This document shows positions 45,671-53,040 of a DNA stretch of 64,000 nucleotides, one piece after another. A model generated the notes under the pieces. That model was given only the letters and a program-made list of their open reading frames with translations, did not search any database and was not told the DNA's origin. The stretch is from CAZPXZ01 sp965219495. GTDB lineage: Bacteria > Pseudomonadota > Alphaproteobacteria > Rhodobacterales > CAZPXZ01. A program made the translations under genes and the position numbers. The stretch covers positions 2,294,001 to 2,358,000 of the forward strand of contig OZ244777.1 of assembly GCA_965219495.1 (NCBI GenBank). The letters run 5' to 3'. Position 1 is the stretch's first letter. Each line of letters begins with the position of its first letter.

Positions 45671-46621
45671 ATGATTCAAAAAGCCCCTGGAAAGAGTTTC
45701 CGCACCGGACTCTCCCTGATCGAAGTCATGCGCATGTTCCCCGATGACGAAACCGCCGAAGCGTGGTTCGTCGAGAACCGATGGCCCGAGGGTGTCCATT
45801 GCATCGAGTGCGGAAGCAAGAACATTCAAGCCAGACCGACCCGCAAGCCGCAGCCCTACCGCTGCCGGGATTGCCGCAAAGACTTCTCGGTAAAGACGGA
45901 TAGCCTGATGCACAACTCCAAGCTCGGCTTCCAGATTTGGGCTATCGCGATCTACTTGTTGGCGACCAACCTGAAAGGCGTGTCCAGCATGAAGTTGCAT
46001 CGCGATTTCAACATCACACAAAAATCCGCCTGGCATTTGGCCATGCGCATCCGCGAGACGTGGCAGAAGGACTCGGACATGTTCGGCGGACCGGTCGAGG
46101 CCGACGAAACCTATGTCGGCGGCAAGCGCAAGAACATGCCTCTCTCGAAGCGGCTGAAACTGAACGGTCGAGGCCCGGTAGGCAAGACGGCCGTGGCCGG
46201 GATCAAGGACCGGGACACAAACCATGTCGTCGCGGAAGTCGTCGAGAGGACGGATGCCGAAACCCTGCAAGGATTCGTCCGGGAGCATGTCGAGGAAGGC
46301 GCGGCGGTTTATACAGATGATGCCAAGGCATATCGAGGAATCCGGCGCGACTATCACCATGAATTCGTCAAGCACTCTCACGGCCAGTACGTCCGCGATG
46401 GCGGCGAAGTTCACACCAACGGCATGGAGTCCTTCTGGTCGATGCTCAAGCGGGCGCACAAAGGGACGTTCCACAAAATGAGCGCCAAGCATCTGAACCG
46501 CTACGTTCGGGAGTTTGCTGGACGGCATAACGAGCGCCCGAAGGACACGATCGAGCAGATCGAAGGAATGTCGAAGGCGATGGCCGGGAAGCGGCTGCGA
46601 TACAAAGACTTGATCCGCTAG
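45671..46621 (+). CDS. IS1595-family transposase (ISXO2-like DDE)
   Basis: A 316-residue transposase. An N-terminal zinc ribbon (CIECGSKNIQARPTRKPQPYRCRDCRKDF) is followed by a DDE nuclease with Asp in VEADETYVGGKRK, Asp in VYTDDAKAYRG and Glu in HTNGMESFWSMLKRAHKGTFH, all in the ISXO2-like arrangement. The ATG at 45671 has GGAGG five bases ahead; an ATG at 45659 is less well placed. The frame is intact, so the element may still be active and could also mobilise the nested cassette. Confidence 0.93.
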   Translation: MIQKAPGKSFRTGLSLIEVMRMFPDDETAEAWFVENRWPEGVHCIECGSKNIQARPTRKPQPYRCRDCRKDFSVKTDSLMHNSKLGFQIWAIAIYLLATNLKGVSSMKLHRDFNITQKSAWHLAMRIRETWQKDSDMFGGPVEADETYVGGKRKNMPLSKRLKLNGRGPVGKTAVAGIKDRDTNHVVAEVVERTDAETLQGFVREHVEEGAAVYTDDAKAYRGIRRDYHHEFVKHSHGQYVRDGGEVHTNGMESFWSMLKRAHKGTFHKMSAKHLNRYVREFAGRHNERPKDTIEQIEGMSKAMAGKRLRYKDLIR

Positions 46622-46639
46622 CCCTTTTGCTCTAAAAGC

Positions 46640-46669
46640 AAGACGCTCAGGTGGTAGCCTGAGCGTCTT
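46640..46669 (+). terminator. Hairpin after the transposase gene
   Basis: AAGACGCTCAGG and CCTGAGCGTCTT form a perfect 12-bp stem with a six-base loop, 18 bp after the transposase stop. It would act in either direction. Confidence 0.7.
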
Positions 46670-46785
46670 CACATGCCGCAACCCGAAGAGGCGCGCGGCA
46701 CCGAAAAACAATGTGTGATTCCCAGAATACAGGGTTTCACGCTTCGGTCAAGTGTGCCTCGATTCCAAGGAAAGGAATTGGGGAC

Positions 46786-46974
46786 ATGAGTACAAAACCT
46801 CTAGTTGACGAGAGAGAGTTGGAAGACTCCATTAAGATTTTGACGTTCTTCGCGGATCCTGATCCAATTCTCAGGCACGAACTACTGGAACTAGCAAATT
46901 CCGCAATCCGCAAATCACCGGATTACGGCAAGAAACTTTCAAGCTTCATTCGCAAATACGAGACCGTGCATTAG
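46786..46974 (+). CDS. Hypothetical 62-residue cargo protein
   Basis: MSTKPLVDERELEDSIKILTFFADPD to FIRKYETVH. Charged, no membrane segment, no recognised motif. The start at 46786 is taken because the upstream codons (from 46711) look non-coding and GGGG lies just ahead. It sits between two hairpins inside the transposon. Confidence 0.5.
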   Translation: MSTKPLVDERELEDSIKILTFFADPDPILRHELLELANSAIRKSPDYGKKLSSFIRKYETVH

Positions 46975-47026
46975 CAGTTCTCGACGGAGAAGTCCGGGCC
47001 CCTACAGTCCAGGCTTCTCCGTAAAA

Positions 47027-47044
47027 GCGGCTTGCCTAAGCCGC
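47027..47044. terminator. Hairpin between cargo genes
   Basis: GCGGCTT-GCCT-AAGCCGC, a 7-bp stem with AAAA before and ATTTA after, consistent with a terminator working both ways. A second, wider inverted repeat (CGGAGAAG/CTTCTCCG at 46985-47021) lies just upstream. Confidence 0.55.
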
Positions 47045-47241
47045 ATTTAGCTATATCCTACAACCAGCAATCACATTCGGGCACCCGCTATGTCGGGTCT
47101 CCCGTTGAATAGAACAGCCTGTTCCCGTGTCGGTTTGATCACCCGCACCAAGGCAAATAGGCGGGATCCTCACAAAGCCTGTGTGTGATTGCTATGGCCC
47201 GACGCCTCGTCGCGCCATACTTGGCTTGTGGGAGAAATCGA

Positions 47242-48189
47242 ATGAAAATAACACACATTTGCACAATTCTGGTCTTGACCATGTTGCTCACCGGATGCGG
47301 TGGCCTCGATAAGCTGGTGGATGCCGTCACAGATACACTTGAAGGAGATGAGGATGACACTCCGGTCTTGGTGCGCCCAACAACGCTCATAAATTTCCCA
47401 TTGAACGCGGCTAACGTTCAATCCTTGATCAACGGGAGTGCTCCACCGAACCTGACGGATGCAGAGGCCGAGAGAATCGCGCAGCGAATTAGGGACAATG
47501 CAGACACGCTGTTGGTCACTGATGTGCATCCGCTCGGATATGCTGCTGTGGGAAATATAGATGCAAAGTGCCGAGGTCGGATTTGCACCACACGTCTTGG
47601 TCAAGTGTCTCTGAACACGGAAATATCTCCCGATTTGGAAGACCTTCAAATCATCACAACCCGAAACAATGTTCCGATTGTGCAAGGAGTGTCGTTGCTT
47701 CAAGGGGAAAACGGATTCGTTGATGCGCTCGCCTTCGGCGGGTGGTTGGATTACAGCGCATTTGTTGTGGACACCGCCTTTGCCTATTTCGAATCCAGAC
47801 AAATCGGGTGGGATGAAGCCTATGCTGGCGCCGGATCATACGGCGACGCCACCGAGAGCAGGCCAACCAGCGGCAGCGCAACATGGTCTGGTGTGATGGT
47901 GGGCGGCGATATGGAGTTTCTTCATCCTGTGATAGGTGATGCAGGACTCGTGATGGATTTTGCCGATACAACGCTGGATGTGTCTTTCACCAACATCATG
48001 GACCTTACTGCGGCAACCCGTTTGCCATCTATGGAATGGAACGATGTGCAGGTCGCTAATGACGGCAGTTTCGTAGACAACGAGAATCGCACAACACTCC
48101 GGGGAACCTTCTACGGGCCGGCGCATCAGGAAGCTGGCGGCGTGTTCGAGCGCAACAACATCATCGGAGCGTTCGGCGCGAAGCGATAA
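47242..48189 (+). CDS. TbpB-like beta-barrel lipoprotein
   Basis: A 315-residue predicted lipoprotein. The leader MKITHICTILVLTMLLTGC has a lipobox with Cys19. The C-terminal part ends in RGTFYGPAHQEAGGVFERNNIIGAFGAKR, the closing strands of transferrin-binding-protein-B-like and Slam-dependent surface barrels. It is probably anchored in the outer membrane and may bind a ligand outside the cell. It is an unusual cargo for a small transposon. GGGAG lies about eight bases before the ATG at 47242. Confidence 0.8.
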   Translation: MKITHICTILVLTMLLTGCGGLDKLVDAVTDTLEGDEDDTPVLVRPTTLINFPLNAANVQSLINGSAPPNLTDAEAERIAQRIRDNADTLLVTDVHPLGYAAVGNIDAKCRGRICTTRLGQVSLNTEISPDLEDLQIITTRNNVPIVQGVSLLQGENGFVDALAFGGWLDYSAFVVDTAFAYFESRQIGWDEAYAGAGSYGDATESRPTSGSATWSGVMVGGDMEFLHPVIGDAGLVMDFADTTLDVSFTNIMDLTAATRLPSMEWNDVQVANDGSFVDNENRTTLRGTFYGPAHQEAGGVFERNNIIGAFGAKR

Positions 48190-48276
48190 GGAATCTGTTG
48201 ATTGTCTGATGAACAGACGCTATTTTCTAGTAGCAGTCTGTTTGTCGGACTGTCCGACCAGACAGAAAGGGAAACA

Positions 48277-48453
48277 ATGAGCCATGCCAAGAATGATGTG
48301 ATCCCGCACATCCCGGACACGCCCGAGAACATTGCGAAGGCAATCATGAAGGGGCCGCCGAAGCGGGAATGGGATTACCTCAAGCGCGACCGGAAACCGA
48401 GTGCGCCTAGTCGGCGCAAGGTGACGTCCCACACTACCGCCACCCCGAAGTAG
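48277..48453 (+). CDS. Conserved-looking 58-residue cargo protein
   Basis: MSHAKNDVIPHIPDTPENIAKAIMKGPPKREWDYLKRDRK, then a basic tail. The start at 48277 follows AAAGGGAAACA. The upstream codons back to 48202 are in frame but lack a site. The compact, proline-rich start and basic end suggest a nucleic-acid or protein adaptor; no family name can be given. Its TAG lies in a 20-bp direct repeat. Confidence 0.5.
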   Translation: MSHAKNDVIPHIPDTPENIAKAIMKGPPKREWDYLKRDRKPSAPSRRKVTSHTTATPK

Positions 48454-48470
48454 TGTCTGTGCCAAAATGC
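48451..48470. repeat. 20-bp direct repeat, first copy
   Basis: TAGTGTCTGTGCCAAAATGC, identical to 49764-49783. Each copy begins with the stop codon of the preceding gene. Confidence 0.85.
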
Positions 48471-48540
48471 GGTAGTGGGTCAGTTTGAATTTCCTGGTTC
48501 GCCGGTGGCATCCCAGCGTCGGGCGTGCCATATTCAGGGC

Positions 48541-48772
48541 ATGGCCAGAACGAAGAGACCTCGCGACACCAATCAGCTCGGCAAGCTCATCGTGGACGTG
48601 GCGACGGGTGAGAGCAAGGAGAGCTTGGCTGCTGAGCCGGTCAACGAGTTTGCCCGGGCGGGCGGGCTTGAGGGGTGGAAAAGCTCGTGCCCAGCGCCTC
48701 ACCCCCGAGCGGCGCTCTGAAATCGCGAAAGCAGCGGCTAAAGCTCGTTGGCAAACTGATGTCGATTCCTAG
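48541..48772 (+). pseudogene. Small basic RHH/AbrB-like protein gene, frameshifted
   Basis: MARTKRPRDTNQLGKLIVDVATGE is the start of a short conserved basic protein that normally ends LKGGKARAxRLTPExRxEIAKxAAxARW. Here that ending (RGGKARAQRLTPERRSEIAKAAAKARW, to 48772) is in another frame, so a base has been gained or lost near 48680. The ATG of the protease gene lies inside the last codons. Confidence 0.6.
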
Positions 48773-49766
48773 GGAGGCCATCGAAGCCGCTAACGCTGTC
48801 GCCGAATCGCTTGATGCGGCGGTGTTCGTCTACAGCGGTACGATCGATAGCAAGGGATTTGGCCGTCTAGTAGAGGCTATACACCCGTCGGATGATCATC
48901 CTGCCCGCCGGAACTCAGTCATGTTCTTGACGACACATGGCGGGCAGGCTGATCAAGCATATCGGATTGCGAGGCTTCTTCAAACCATTACCGAGAAATT
49001 CTACCTCTGCGTTCCTACACATTGCAAAAGTGCGGGGACGCTGATCGCGCTTGGGGCCAACGAAATCTTCATGCAGTCAGTATCGGAGTTGGGTCCTCTG
49101 GATGTGCAACTAAGGCGGCGTGACGAAATTGGTCAGCGCCGATCCGGCATGGTCGTGCGCACCGCGCTGGACGGCCTCGCTGAGGAGACCTTCAAGGTTT
49201 TTGAGCAGGCAATGCTCCGGATCACGGTAAGCAGCGGCTTTACGATCAGCTTCGACGTTGCATCTCGTGTGGCTTCTGAGATTGCCACAGGTGTCATGGC
49301 TCCAGTGTACGCACAGGTAGACCCAGAATCGCTCGGCAATGATCTTCGGGATTTGTCTGTGGCTACCGCGTATGGAGAACGTCTCGTAGAACATGGCGGC
49401 AATGCTACTAACGAGACAGTGCGAAAATTGGTAGAAGACTATCCTACACATGAATTCATTATTGATCGTGAGGAAGTTAGAAATATATTCAAGACTGTAA
49501 GGGAACCAAATGAAGAAATGGTCAACTTTATTACTTCTATCGGTGATATCATCTATTCTGTGCAATCTCCCCATGTCATTCTTAGAGCCGACAGAAACCT
49601 AGAACGAGAGGAGGATCATGATGGCGACGAAGAGACCAGTCACGAAACAACCACCGTTGCTGCCGACGTGGATCAAGGACGCAAAGCGGCGCGGCGCGGC
49701 GATCGTCAGAGAAAGCGAGAAGGAAAGGCACCAAGTCAGACGGGCCAAGGAGACAGCGATATCTAG
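48759..49766 (+). CDS. ClpP-fold serine protease, SDH_sah (serine dehydrogenase proteinase) type
   Basis: A 335-residue protein of the ClpP/crotonase fold. FLTTHGGQADQAYRIARLL forms the GG oxyanion strand, and the nucleophile is S91 in PTHCKSAGTLIALGANEI, followed by MQSVSELGPLDVQL as in SDH_sah and SppA-like proteins. The start at 48759 is taken because family similarity begins there; the earlier ATG at 48675 is inside the previous gene. The final 60 residues are highly charged and low in complexity. It may process membrane or cargo proteins; no partner is obvious. Confidence 0.8.
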   Translation: MSIPREAIEAANAVAESLDAAVFVYSGTIDSKGFGRLVEAIHPSDDHPARRNSVMFLTTHGGQADQAYRIARLLQTITEKFYLCVPTHCKSAGTLIALGANEIFMQSVSELGPLDVQLRRRDEIGQRRSGMVVRTALDGLAEETFKVFEQAMLRITVSSGFTISFDVASRVASEIATGVMAPVYAQVDPESLGNDLRDLSVATAYGERLVEHGGNATNETVRKLVEDYPTHEFIIDREEVRNIFKTVREPNEEMVNFITSIGDIIYSVQSPHVILRADRNLEREEDHDGDEETSHETTTVAADVDQGRKAARRGDRQRKREGKAPSQTGQGDSDI

Positions 49767-49794
49767 TGTCTGTGCCAAAATGCCGGTTTTTTGA
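49621..49794 (+). CDS. Hypothetical 57-residue basic cargo ORF
   Basis: Reads MATKRPVTKQPPLLPTWIKD to KMPVF in a frame different from the protease end that it overlaps. AGGAGG at 49609-49614, six bases ahead of the ATG, argues that it is translated. Very basic and without a recognised family. Its last codons run through the second 20-bp direct repeat. Confidence 0.5.
   Translation: MATKRPVTKQPPLLPTWIKDAKRRGAAIVRESEKERHQVRRAKETAISSVCAKMPVF
49764..49783. repeat. 20-bp direct repeat, second copy
   Basis: Identical to 48451-48470, 1,313 bp away, again starting at a TAG stop. Confidence 0.85.
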
Positions 49795-49915
49795 TGCGAT
49801 GCGGCGTCCACGGCAGAATTCCTGGTCCGCAAAGGCGTTTCAACCTTTTTGCACGGGCACGAAGTAATTGATCGGGACTGGAACTAGGTTCGAGTCGGGG
49901 CTACGGCTCTGGCCG

Positions 49916-49942
49916 ATTTGGGTAAACAGGTATATAATCCCC
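49916..49942. repeat. Right terminal inverted repeat of the IS1595 transposon
   Basis: 27 bp, ATTTGGGTAAACAGG at the inner side and ATAATCCCC at the outer end; exact reverse complement of the left repeat. Confidence 0.92.
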
Positions 49943-49950
49943 ATTCCATT
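49943..49950. repeat. Target-site duplication, right copy
   Basis: ATTCCATT, identical to 44439-44446. Confidence 0.9.
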
Positions 49951-50541
49951 CGGTTCAGTCCAAATCAAGTGGCGCCACAGTGCCCCTCTTGCATTTCTGA
50001 CGGATTGAGGCGTTGACGCGAGACCAAGTGCCGACTCATGCGAATTCGATGGATTGATCTCCTAGGTGGATTGATTCTGCGCGGGTGAAATCGGCTACGA
50101 GGCACTACATCAGGCGGCGCCTTGGCATCCATGTCCGGTGTGAAGGCGGGGTGGGCTTGGAATCAAGGGTGTTGTGAACAAGAGTAATCTGATGGCGGCA
50201 CAGACGCGTTGTGTGTTGGCAGACGGGTTCTTGGGAAAAGATTCGCGTTTGCCGGATTACGGGCACCAGTGTATCGAGCCCTGCGAGTGCGCAGACGCGA
50301 AGCGGATCACTTCGAGAGACTTGCAGCGTCTGTACGGAGCCACATGACAGGCAAGTCAACGCCAGCATTGGAAGTCCAGAAAGGCAATGGCAAGTTGAAC
50401 GGGTCTTCGGCCCGCGGTTCGGTGGTTGACGGGCCGCGCCCGGCGAGCCTGTCGAAGACTTGGAAGCTCCACTTGACGTGGCGGAAATCGTAAAATCGGG
50501 ACAGCGCGCCCGCGGCGGCAATGTCGCGAAAATCAGGTGCC
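49951..50541. other. Intergenic region right of the transposon
   Basis: About 590 bp with no recognised gene; frames on both strands are open but featureless. Confidence 0.4.
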
Positions 50542-50676
50542 GATCCGAGGCCTCGCCCCGTGGCATGATCGAACCGGAAACCGGTCCTACGGAGCGCAAG
50601 ACCAGGAAGCCTTGCCGTGAACCAGCGAATGGCAAGACGGCATTTCAGCGCAAGATCGGCTTCGGCGCACCCTATT
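50542..50676. repeat. Dispersed 135-bp repeat, copy B
   Basis: Partner of 32551-32685 in the same orientation, about 86 percent identical by hand count and without gaps. Confidence 0.8.
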
Positions 50677-50848
50677 TGTCGGCTCTCGACGGAAGCCACG
50701 CCGTTCCGCCTCTCCGAGAAACCTGCGGCATTCCGAACGACTGGACGCGAATTCTCCAGTCTGCTTGCTGTCCAAACTTCCTCACTGAGCAAGACGAACG
50801 ATCCGGACGGTTCGCCGGCGCCCGACTTCAAGACGCCCTGCCGTGCGC

Positions 50849-51109
50849 CTATCTGGTCTCCTGTTGCGCTCGCACGTAGCTTTCGAGCACGCGATTAATC
50901 CGCGTCTGGTATCCTCTTCCCGATGCCTTGAAATAGGCCAGCACCGAACGCTTTACGCGCAATGTGATCTGCTCGGTAAGATCGGGGTCAACGAGTTTGA
51001 CCTGGCGCCAAAAGGACTCGTCCAGCTCCGGAATATCGCTGAAATCGATGTCATCGTCCTTCGTGGCCGCGATTTGATCAGGTGTGAGCGGTTTTTCGTA
51101 TCGATTCAC
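50849..51109 (-). CDS. brnA: BrnA-type antitoxin
   Basis: An 86-residue antitoxin from a GTG start. FSDIPELDESFWRQVKLVDP and EQITLRVKRSVLAYFKASGRGYQTRINRVLESYVRAQ are the BrnA ribbon-helix-helix hallmarks, with the DNA-binding strand EQITLRVKR. It would bind BrnT and repress the operon. It follows brnT by 13 bp, the usual toxin-first order. Confidence 0.92.
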   Translation of the reverse strand: MNRYEKPLTPDQIAATKDDDIDFSDIPELDESFWRQVKLVDPDLTEQITLRVKRSVLAYFKASGRGYQTRINRVLESYVRAQQETR

Positions 51110-51122
51110 GATAAGCCTTCCT

Positions 51123-51368
51123 TTACTTTCGGCACGCCGGACGGACGGAAATCGGGCGTGTTCGACCGTTTCGAAGGGTATGGTCGACGACGATCAACAC
51201 AACGCTCCCCACGCGGCCGATGCTGATGCAGCGTTCCTCGCCATAGTCCCTACGAAGGTCCTGCCGGGTCAGAATGGGTCCTTCAAAAATTCGTTGCGCC
51301 GCATCGAAACTGACGCCGTGTTTCCGAATGTTGGCCTGGTTCTTGAATTCATCCCACTCAAACTCCAT
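51123..51368 (-). CDS. brnT: BrnT-type ribonuclease toxin, slightly short
   Basis: An 81-residue toxin with FEWDEFKNQANIRKHGVSFDAAQRIFEGP, RRDYGEERCISIGRVGSVVLIVVDHT and RTRPISVRPACRK, the RelE-like BrnT fold. Members usually continue ARxASRKERRxYE; here TAA replaces the expected Glu codon, and the frame after it still reads RKAYRESIR. Loss of about ten residues may weaken the toxin. Confidence 0.88.
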   Translation of the reverse strand: MEFEWDEFKNQANIRKHGVSFDAAQRIFEGPILTRQDLRRDYGEERCISIGRVGSVVLIVVDHTLRNGRTRPISVRPACRK

Positions 51369-51980
51369 CCCACAGTGTACCTATAAAGTGTAGTTGCAAC
51401 AAGGCGGAAAAGACGATCCTTTCCCGGAGCGAGCCGATATGCATGGAACCAGGAACTGGAAGCGCCCCTCCCATGATCCGGCGCGTATTGCGGCCGATAT
51501 CGCCCTTGTGACGCGCGTCAATCTTCCCCGTCCCGGACACTCCATCCCGAAGGTCGGGAGCGCAGGCAGAAACCCTGCGCTTCGCAAGCCAAACCTCTTC
51601 ATTCGTCCATGTTTTCGTCGCGCCGCCTATTGGCGAGTAACTCCGGGTAATTCGCGCGTTCGAACCAAGAACGTTTGACCAACTCACGGGCGTGTCTCCC
51701 CAACTCACCCTTTATCCCTTCCCATATTTTCCAAAGCCTTTGACCACGTCCATTTGGTGCGGATCTTGAGTTGCTTGGTCTTGCATGCAAATTTCGTGCT
51801 GTGATCGTGTTTCGTTCAAAACGTACGCGCGAGACTGAGTGCTGGGTAGTTACGGCCGTGTGTACCGGGATGCGGGTCGGAAGATCGCCGGCGACGAGGA
51901 ACGACAAGCGAGAATTGGCATTTGACCGATGTCGGCATAGTGCCATCAAGAAGTACGATATTCCGATAGCGTGCAGCGTG
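51369..51980. other. Intergenic region, no gene seen
   Basis: About 610 bp between brnT and a transposase remnant. It should contain the brn promoter close to 51369. Nothing else recognised. Confidence 0.4.
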
Positions 51981-51989
51981 ACGCAGACT

Positions 51990-52738
51990 TCGGCGCCGGA
52001 AATGAAAGAGCTGGAACGGCTTTCCGACCGACTGTTTCACGAGACGTCCGCCTTGGCCGAGCAGTGCAAGGACTTCTGCGCTGACCGCGGGCTGGATAGC
52101 GGACCGCCGAAGGCCAAACGCTGGGACCACTACCGCATCCGTCCGCTGATCGATAACCAGGAGATATGGCAGGAAGAAAAGCCGCAGTTGGGCTACAACT
52201 CCTCCAAGCCGCCCACCCGCTCGCTGTTTCTGGACTGCGTCGGCAATGTGGTACATGCCGAAAAGGGGGCCGTAATCCGCCACTGTCCCAAATTGCGCGT
52301 GCTACGCCACATGGTGTTCCAGAGCTTCGAGCGGACCGCGGCACGCTCAAGCATCGCCGCCCTGCGGCCGCCTACGGTCTGCAGTGCGCCGGGCGAGTAG
52401 CCTGCCAAAAGGTGGCGGGCTGCAAGGCGCTACTTCGGACGCATCCTGCGCACCGACCTGAACAAGGGTGGCCATCGAAACTCTACCGCGGTCCCGCGCG
52501 GCGGCCTGTCCTGGCGGAGCGGCTACAAGCGCCGCGGCGTGACGCAACGCATCAATAGCGGAATCGACAACAATTTCGGCTTCGAGCGACACTACCTCCG
52601 CGGATGAGCCATGGTGACCGCGAAGGCCAAACTCGCGCTGGTAGTGACGACGGCGCTCTGCCTCCGACATGCCGGATCCGTGCACAAGCCGCAAATGCGC
52701 TTACTGGTCGGCGCCGTCTCTTTCCTCAACTCCGGATA
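51990..52738 (+). pseudogene. DDE transposase (IS1182-like), degraded
   Basis: Fragments in order but in different frames: RPLIDNQEIWQEEKP, GNVVHAEKGAVIRHCPKLRVLRHMVFQSFE, then ADRGTLKHRRPAAAYGLQC, then GGHRN, SWRSGYKRRGVTQRINSGIDNNFGFERHYLRG and AKAKLALVVTTALCLRHAG. This is the DDE and C-terminal part of an IS1182/IS5-like transposase with several frameshifts and stops. Confidence 0.7.
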
Positions 52739-52740
52739 AC

Positions 52741-53040
52741 CGCCGCTCCCGCCCGCCTTTGAAACCGGGCCGCGCCCGCATGCGGACAGCAATGCTCCGC
52801 GCATTCCGCTACTGCCCCCTTCCAGGAAAACGCGCCTCCGACACCTCCCGCAGCGCTCCGGCTGACTCCAAGCAAATCAAGACACTGACACCGCCGATCC
52901 CGGATCACGCCCCAACACAAGCGCAGGGCAAAAAAATTTCCACGGCGCACACACCTCGGAAATTGTATTGACAACTCTCTCTAATTTCTCTCTGTTTAAC
53001 CCCAATTAATTGTTGCTTAAATCAATGGGGAGACAGGAAA
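52741..53040 (+). promoter_or_regulatory. Leader region of the second dipeptide importer
   Basis: The last 80 bp before the binding-protein ATG are markedly AT-rich. TTGACA at 52968-52973 is a good -35 candidate, but no convincing -10 lies 17 bp downstream (TCTGTT; TTTAAC follows a few bases later). GGGGAGACAGGA precedes the ATG. Confidence 0.4.

Larger units (their letters stand above)
44447..49942 (+). mobile_element. IS1595-family transposon with cargo genes, 5,496 bp
   Basis: Both ends carry perfect 27-bp inverted repeats beginning GGGGATTATATACC, and the element is flanked by an exact 8-bp direct repeat ATTCCATT (44439-44446 and 49943-49950). IS1595-family elements make 8-bp duplications and are known to carry passenger genes. 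Inside, left to right: a nested methyltransferase cassette, the transposase, a 62-residue protein, a TbpB-like lipoprotein, a 58-residue protein, a frameshifted RHH-like gene, a ClpP-fold protease and a 57-residue ORF, all on the plus strand. Intact ends, duplication and transposase imply recent movement. Confidence 0.92.

Noticed and set aside
45587..46711. 374-codon minus-strand frame
   Set aside because: Antisense to the IS1595 transposase, whose zinc ribbon and DDE residues are intact.
49885..49915. GGTTCGAGTCGGGGCTACGGC resembling a tRNA T-arm
   Set aside because: No acceptor, D or anticodon arms can be folded around it.
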